Shown in pieces: positions 7,300 through 10,398 of a DNA stretch of 10,398 nt. The position numbers were made by a program, and so were the translations under genes. Under the pieces are notes generated by a model. It made no database searches. It was given only the letters and a program-made list of their open reading frames with translations, and had not been told where the DNA came from. Each line of letters starts with the position of its first letter. Position 1 is the stretch's first letter. This stretch comes from Candidatus Omnitrophota bacterium (GTDB lineage Bacteria > Omnitrophota > Gorgyraeia > S143-82), in NCBI GenBank assembly GCA_027065215.1, contig JAMOOT010000157.1:1-10398 (forward strand), written 5' to 3'.

Positions 7300-7394
7300 G
7301 AATAAAAAGAACGAGCCTCTTTGGCAGGGGGGTATTGTCACGCGAGTGACAGGAGAGGGCACTTTTGGGACTTCTCTCGCACCAAAGAGGCTCG
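7300..7394 (-). terminator. Possible terminator after rmlD formed by the outer stem of the hairpin element
   Basis: Read on the minus strand, the 13-bp stem CGAGCCTCTTTGG/CCAAAGAGGCTCG is followed directly by TTCTTTTTATTC (7311-7300). That is the arrangement of an intrinsic terminator for rmlACD. The enclosed 57 bases are far longer than a usual terminator loop, so efficient termination would depend on the inner hairpins folding compactly. Confidence 0.4.
7312..7394. repeat. Nested-hairpin element (REP/MITE-like or structured RNA)
   Basis: A perfect 13-bp inverted repeat (7312-7324 with 7382-7394) closes two inner hairpins. The first is TGTCAC-GCGA-GTGACA (7336-7351), which on the plus strand has a GNRA tetraloop. 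The second pairs GAGAG with CTCTC (7353-7357 with 7374-7378), extendable by two G-T pairs. A run of six G lies at 7327-7332. The drawing is a three-way junction. It is non-coding and sits between rmlD and lolD. The motif combination resembles the hairpin ends I associate with IS200/IS605-like REP-associated transposases in environmental bacteria; that resemblance is from memory and untested. Alternatives are a structured RNA or leader for lolD, or a large terminator. It does not match the conserved cores of SRP RNA, T-box or the common riboswitches that I could recall. Confidence 0.6.
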
Positions 7395-7436
7395 CTTATA
7401 TTTATAGCACATCCCACACCTGATTGCAAGAGAAAA

Positions 7437-8291
7437 TCAGACATCGCCCAATTCTTTCAAAAACCCCTCTACAGCATCCTTCCAAGGCCTTAATACAACA
7501 CCTTTCTCTGACGCTAATACACTCCACCCTGGCCGTTTTGCTCGAGTCGGAAACTCATTTGAACTAACAGGGATAACCCTTGCATCAATTCTCGAACAAG
7601 AAAGTAGATAGCAAGCAAAATCATACCATGATACAGATCCAGAATTGACGACATGCAAGAGACCTGTTTTCCTTTCTCTCAAGATGTTATTCCATATAAA
7701 CTCAGATAGATCCGAGGCATAGGTAGGGCTGGTGATAACATCATTCACCACCTTGACCACCCCTTTTTCTTTAGCCAAGGACATAATCTTTAAAGGGAAA
7801 TTTGAACCCTTCCCTCTTGCACCCCACCGGCTATAAAGTCCAGATGTTCGTATAATGGTAAAATTAGACAAATAAGATTGAATTACCAGTTCTCCCGCTA
7901 ATTTCGACCTTCCATAGGAATTTATAGGGTTGACATAATCTGACTCTAAATAAGGGGTTTCCTTTTTCTTACCGTCAAAGACATAATCAGTGCTTATATG
8001 GATCAACCATATCCCCATCTCTTTGCACACCCGGGCAAGGTTCATTACTCCAATACAGTTTACTCTAAAGGCCGCATCCGGATCTAACTCTGCCTGTTCC
8101 ACATCAGTATAAGCCGAACAATTGACTATAACCGAAGGAGCGATCTTTCCTATACAGGAAAAGACATCAGATTCCACAGTGATATCAAGTTCCTCTTTAT
8201 CAAGGCCAACGATATCGATCCCATCGGGTGCTGACACCATCAATTCTCGTCCCAGTTGCCCTTTGGAGCCAATAATCAAGATCTTATCCAT
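7437..8291 (-). CDS. rmlD: dTDP-4-dehydrorhamnose reductase
   Basis: 284 residues. Last step of dTDP-L-rhamnose synthesis: NAD(P)H-dependent reduction of dTDP-6-deoxy-L-lyxo-4-hexulose. This is an extended SDR protein with the nucleotide motif GSKGQLG (8-14), the LDITV segment (35-39), NCSAYTDVEQAE (57-68), HISTDYVFDG (98-107), and catalytic Y126/K130 in SYGRSKLAGE (125-134). T101 and D102 complete the active-site region. SPTYASDL and RPGWSVL-type segments match the usual C-terminal half. An ATG at 8306 is in frame, but the ATG at 8291 begins the standard MDKILIIGSKGQLG and has GAGGTG about 4 bases upstream. It overlaps the end of rmlC by 8 bases, indicating coupling. It is the last gene of the rmlACD set before the hairpin element. 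Confidence 0.95.
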   Translation of the reverse strand: MDKILIIGSKGQLGRELMVSAPDGIDIVGLDKEELDITVESDVFSCIGKIAPSVIVNCSAYTDVEQAELDPDAAFRVNCIGVMNLARVCKEMGIWLIHISTDYVFDGKKKETPYLESDYVNPINSYGRSKLAGELVIQSYLSNFTIIRTSGLYSRWGARGKGSNFPLKIMSLAKEKGVVKVVNDVITSPTYASDLSEFIWNNILRERKTGLLHVVNSGSVSWYDFACYLLSCSRIDARVIPVSSNEFPTRAKRPGWSVLASEKGVVLRPWKDAVEGFLKELGDV

Positions 8292-8838
8292 CAAACACCT
8301 CGGCATCTCTTAGATAGGGAAGATTACGATCTTTGGGTGAGATTATGAATTCATTAGAATCATATCTCCAGTCTATACCAATATCAGGATCATTAAATCT
8401 TATTCCTCTATCATATTCAGGAGAAAAATACTCATCTACCTTATAGGCTACAATCGTATTATCCTCTAAAGACAAAAAACCATGTGCAAAACCTCGTGGG
8501 ATAAAGAACTGCCGTTTGTTTTCCCCGCTTAATTCCACCATTACCCAACGTTTGAAAGTAGGACTCCCCTTCCTTAAATCAACCGCAACATCCAAGATCG
8601 CCCCCCTCACTACTCTAACCAACTTGGCCTGAGGCTTAGGGTAAGTTTGATAATGCAACCCCCTTAGCACAAACCTATGGGAAAGAGACTCATTGTCTTG
8701 GACAAAGTTGATATTCAACCCAGTTAATTCTCTAAATCTATCCATTCTAAATGTCTCTAAAAAATATCCCCGATCATCTACATAGACATCTGGCTCGACT
8801 ATCAGCACCCCTTCTATCTCTGTCTTAATTACCCGCAT
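8284..8838 (-). CDS. rmlC: dTDP-4-dehydrorhamnose 3,5-epimerase
   Basis: 184 residues, the normal length for this cupin enzyme, which epimerises C3 and C5 of dTDP-4-keto-6-deoxyglucose. The start region has DDRGYFLETF (21-30) and then FVQDNESLSHRFVLRGLHYQ (45-64), containing the catalytic base H62 and R59. It continues with KLVRVVRGAILDVAVDLR (72-89), FIPRGFAHGFLSL (112-124) with H119, and YKVDEYFSPEYDRGIRFNDP (132-151), carrying the tyrosines used as acid (Y132 or Y137, by alignment). DIGIDW (152-157) is also typical. The ATG at 8838 has an ideal AGGAGG site 4 bases upstream and overlaps the end of rmlA by 14 bases. All key residues are present, so the enzyme is expected to be active. Confidence 0.97.
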   Translation of the reverse strand: MRVIKTEIEGVLIVEPDVYVDDRGYFLETFRMDRFRELTGLNINFVQDNESLSHRFVLRGLHYQTYPKPQAKLVRVVRGAILDVAVDLRKGSPTFKRWVMVELSGENKRQFFIPRGFAHGFLSLEDNTIVAYKVDEYFSPEYDRGIRFNDPDIGIDWRYDSNEFIISPKDRNLPYLRDAEVFDG

Positions 8839-9715
8839 CGATCCTCCTTATCCTCTCCCACAAATAATCCCCATAAAAAGTTCCAGATAAACGCCCGGCC
8901 AAACGTTTTAACTGTTCTATATCAATCCACCCATTGTTAAAGGCAATCTCCTCTATACACCCTATCATAAGACCGGTCTTATTCTCTATCGTGGCAACAA
9001 ACTCCCCTGCCTCCAGAAGGCTGTTATGAGTACCCGCATCAAACCACGCAAACCCCCTTCCCAAAAGTTTTACCTTAAGTCGTCCCTCCTCAAGATACCT
9101 ATTGTTTACCGAAGTAATCTCTATCTCCCCCCTATCTGACGGACAGGCCTCTTTAGCATACTCCACCGCCATAGAATCATAAAAATACAGGCCTACCACA
9201 GCAAAATTAGATTTTGGAGATCGGGGTTTTTCCTCTATAGATATTACCCGTCCTTCTGAATCAAACTCTACCACCCCAAATCGCCACGGATCCTTAACAT
9301 TGTAACCAAACACATAGGCCCCACCATTTTCCTCTATATCCGCCATTGCCTCTTTTAAAATATAGGTCAAATCATGGCCAAAAAATATGTTATCACCCAA
9401 GACATAGCATACCGACTCACCCTTCAAAAACTGTTCCGACAATATCAATCCTTCTGCCAACCCACGAGGAAAGGGCTGAATAACATACTCTATTCTCATC
9501 CCCAATTCCTCTCCATTCCCCAACAAAGCGCGGAATTTATCGAGATCACCGGGATTGACCACCAGCATAACCTCCCTTATACCACACAACATCACCATAG
9601 AGAGAGGATAATAAATCATAGGCTTATTATAAATCGGCAAGAAGTGCTTATTTATTGGCCCAGTTACCGGCGCCAATCTGCTCCCACTTCCACCAGCCAA
9701 TACTACAGCCTTCAT
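8825..9715 (-). CDS. rmlA: Glucose-1-phosphate thymidylyltransferase
   Basis: 296 residues, the typical short RmlA form. It makes dTDP-glucose from dTTP and glucose 1-phosphate, the first step towards dTDP-L-rhamnose. The nucleotide loop is LAGGSGSRLAPVT (6-18), a small variation on the usual GGSGTRL. NKHFLPIYNKPMIYYPLS (22-39) follows with the catalytic K23. Further motifs are the metal site GDNIF (107-111, D108), EEKP (161-164), VVGLYFY (173-179), RGEIEIT (195-201) and FAWFDAGTHNSLLEAG (222-237). The frame extends upstream to a TTG at 9763, but the ATG at 9715 starts the standard MKAVVLAGG and has a modest GGGA site 8 bases upstream. It heads the rmlACD cluster; a candidate promoter lies at 9784-9812. 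dTDP-glucose 4,6-dehydratase (rmlB) is not in the window. Confidence 0.96.
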   Translation of the reverse strand: MKAVVLAGGSGSRLAPVTGPINKHFLPIYNKPMIYYPLSMVMLCGIREVMLVVNPGDLDKFRALLGNGEELGMRIEYVIQPFPRGLAEGLILSEQFLKGESVCYVLGDNIFFGHDLTYILKEAMADIEENGGAYVFGYNVKDPWRFGVVEFDSEGRVISIEEKPRSPKSNFAVVGLYFYDSMAVEYAKEACPSDRGEIEITSVNNRYLEEGRLKVKLLGRGFAWFDAGTHNSLLEAGEFVATIENKTGLMIGCIEEIAFNNGWIDIEQLKRLAGRLSGTFYGDYLWERIRRIDAGN

Positions 9716-9783
9716 ATTAAAATCCCGATTATTTAATCCAAAACCACATATATGGGCAAACAAGGAACTATGGATACGTATAG

Positions 9784-9812
9784 ATTATACATCAAGGCAT
9801 ATATTCCACCAA
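9784..9812 (-). promoter_or_regulatory. Candidate sigma70 promoter for rmlACD
   Basis: On the minus strand, TTGGTG (9812-9807), a 17-base spacer and a perfect TATAAT (9789-9784). The predicted transcription start is near 9777, leaving a leader of about 60 bases before the rmlA ATG. The -10 box and spacing are good; the -35 box matches only the first three bases of TTGACA. Confidence 0.5.
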
Positions 9813-9940
9813 GACTTCTTCTCTCCACACAAGGGTATCACTTTAGCGTAGGGACAGAGAATAACACATCTTATAATATCATTGCATATCTTCGATAAAT
9901 TAAGTTCTGTTTTTATTCTCAAATTCAAGGTTATCACTAT

Positions 9941-9969
9941 TTGATAGGGTTAAGATTCTTGGATATACT
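9941..9969 (+). promoter_or_regulatory. Strong sigma70-type promoter placing the start point on the ATG
   Basis: TTGATA (9941-9946), a 17-base spacer and TATACT (9964-9969), each hexamer one base from consensus. Only six bases (TTAAGT) separate the -10 box from the ATG at 9976, so transcription should begin at or next to the A of the start codon. No ribosome binding site is present, consistent with a leaderless mRNA. Confidence 0.7.
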
Positions 9970-9975
9970 TTAAGT

Positions 9976-10398
9976 ATGCAGATTAAAAATATTTTTGAAA
10001 AATATATAAAAATATTGATGGTCCTCTATATTCTCGGGACACTATCCTGTTCCACTCTTTTGGCCGGAGGGAAACCAACTTTTTTGATAGGACTCCAACT
10101 GCAAGATTATTCCTACATCGTATCACCTCAACCACTTTATCCTAAGGAAAGAAGAATTCTACAAGAGGCCTTCATATTAGGGAGCAAATCCACCACAGAT
10201 CTATGGGTCAACTTGCAATATAACTCACCCCAAAGATTTGTACTCTCTCCTGAACTAAGAGGCACAGATCTATCTCAAGCACTCCTTGAATTTGATATCA
10301 AACTTAAAGAGTCAGCCCAAAAGATAATACAAGAGGAATTAGAAATCACAAACGACACTAAATTGCGAATTCAGATCCAACCTACTACCGTATGGATA
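9976..10398 (+). CDS. Secreted protein of unknown function, N-terminal part (cut by right edge)
   Basis: 141 codons are present and the frame is open to the last base. It is the only plus-strand gene in the window. The first 30 residues form a signal peptide: a basic start (MQIKNIFEKYIK), a hydrophobic core (ILMVLYILGTL), and likely cleavage after LLA at 28-30. C25 lies in TLSC, which is not a proper lipobox. The mature part has LWVNLQYNSPQRFVLSPEL (76-94), GTDLSQALLEFDIKLKESAQ (96-115) and TTVWI at the cut. This resembles, from memory, a group of large uncharacterised exported proteins seen in uncultured bacteria such as Omnitrophota, with a V-N-L, then T-x-L...D-x-L-K, then VWIVP pattern; no function is known to me. 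The first in-frame start after an upstream TAA (9901) is the ATG used here. It lacks a ribosome binding site and appears leaderless. Confidence 0.75.
   Translation, partial: MQIKNIFEKYIKILMVLYILGTLSCSTLLAGGKPTFLIGLQLQDYSYIVSPQPLYPKERRILQEAFILGSKSTTDLWVNLQYNSPQRFVLSPELRGTDLSQALLEFDIKLKESAQKIIQEELEITNDTKLRIQIQPTTVWI

Larger units (their letters stand above)
7243..7428. repeat. 9-bp inverted repeat flanking the hairpin element
   Basis: TGCAATCAG at 7243-7251 is repeated in inverted form as CTGATTGCA at 7420-7428, enclosing the whole 7312-7394 hairpin. AT-rich arms next to the central stem also show loose mirror similarity. This could mark the ends of a miniature inverted-repeat element of about 186 bases, but I see no target-site duplication. 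A 9-bp match in a region of this size could also occur by chance. Confidence 0.3.
9716..9975. other. Divergent intergenic region between rmlA and the right-edge gene
   Basis: 260 bases without a supportable gene, holding outward-facing candidate promoters for rmlA (minus) and for the secreted protein (plus). A small palindrome TATCA-CTATT-TGATA (9932-9946) overlaps the plus-strand -35 box and could be an operator. The stretch between the promoters (about 9813-9930) is AT-rich and has no repeat or hairpin that I can defend. Confidence 0.5.

Noticed and set aside
7312..7394. SRP RNA, T-box or known riboswitch
   Set aside because: The conserved cores that I would expect (for example the SRP GGAA tetraloop with its asymmetric loop, or the T-box AGGGTGG segment) are absent on both strands.
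7256..7444. Minus-strand 62-residue open frame across the hairpin element
   Set aside because: It begins inside the end of rmlD, runs through the inverted repeats, and its sequence has no domain-like character. It is better explained as chance coding through a structured repeat.
9374..9736. Plus-strand 120-residue open frame
   Set aside because: It is antisense to rmlA, rich in Q, R and S as expected from complementing a real gene, with no promoter or ribosome binding site of note.

Overview
The window is bacterial chromosome, moderately AT-rich, densely coding and almost entirely read from the minus strand. The genes point to a diderm (Gram-negative type) bacterium: a LolD-like ATPase, an M48 metalloprotease with a lipobox, dTDP-rhamnose genes for surface glycans, and a CpaF/TadA-type secretion ATPase. 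Weak family resemblance of the right-edge secreted protein, together with the mix of genes, would suit an uncultured lineage such as Omnitrophota. That placement is inference from memory and is not shown by any marker gene here.

Reading in the direction of transcription (right to left): a divergent control region (9716-9975) separates a plus-strand secreted protein that runs off the right edge from the minus-strand cluster rmlA-rmlC-rmlD. These three make dTDP-L-rhamnose and overlap by a few bases, but rmlB is not in the window. Next comes a 205-base intergenic stretch (7232-7436) holding an 83-base nested-hairpin element closed by a perfect 13-bp inverted repeat. A lolD-like ATPase without its permease follows, 40 bases ahead of a tight run of ilvE (branched-chain aminotransferase), a lipoprotein M48 protease and the GTPase hflX.

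After hflX comes a secreted protein resembling a TIM-barrel glycoside hydrolase, with its own strong ribosome binding site. A 283-base non-coding gap separates it from a translationally coupled group: a DedA membrane protein, aroB (3-dehydroquinate synthase, TGATG overlap), and a CpaF-type ATPase starting at GTG directly after the aroB stop codon and cut by the left edge.

Three points deserve most attention. The nested-hairpin element between rmlD and lolD looks like a REP/MITE-type mobile repeat or a structured RNA. The plus-strand gene at the right edge has a near-consensus promoter whose predicted start point falls on the ATG, implying a leaderless mRNA. The barrel protein appears to lack the usual acid/base glutamate after strand 4.
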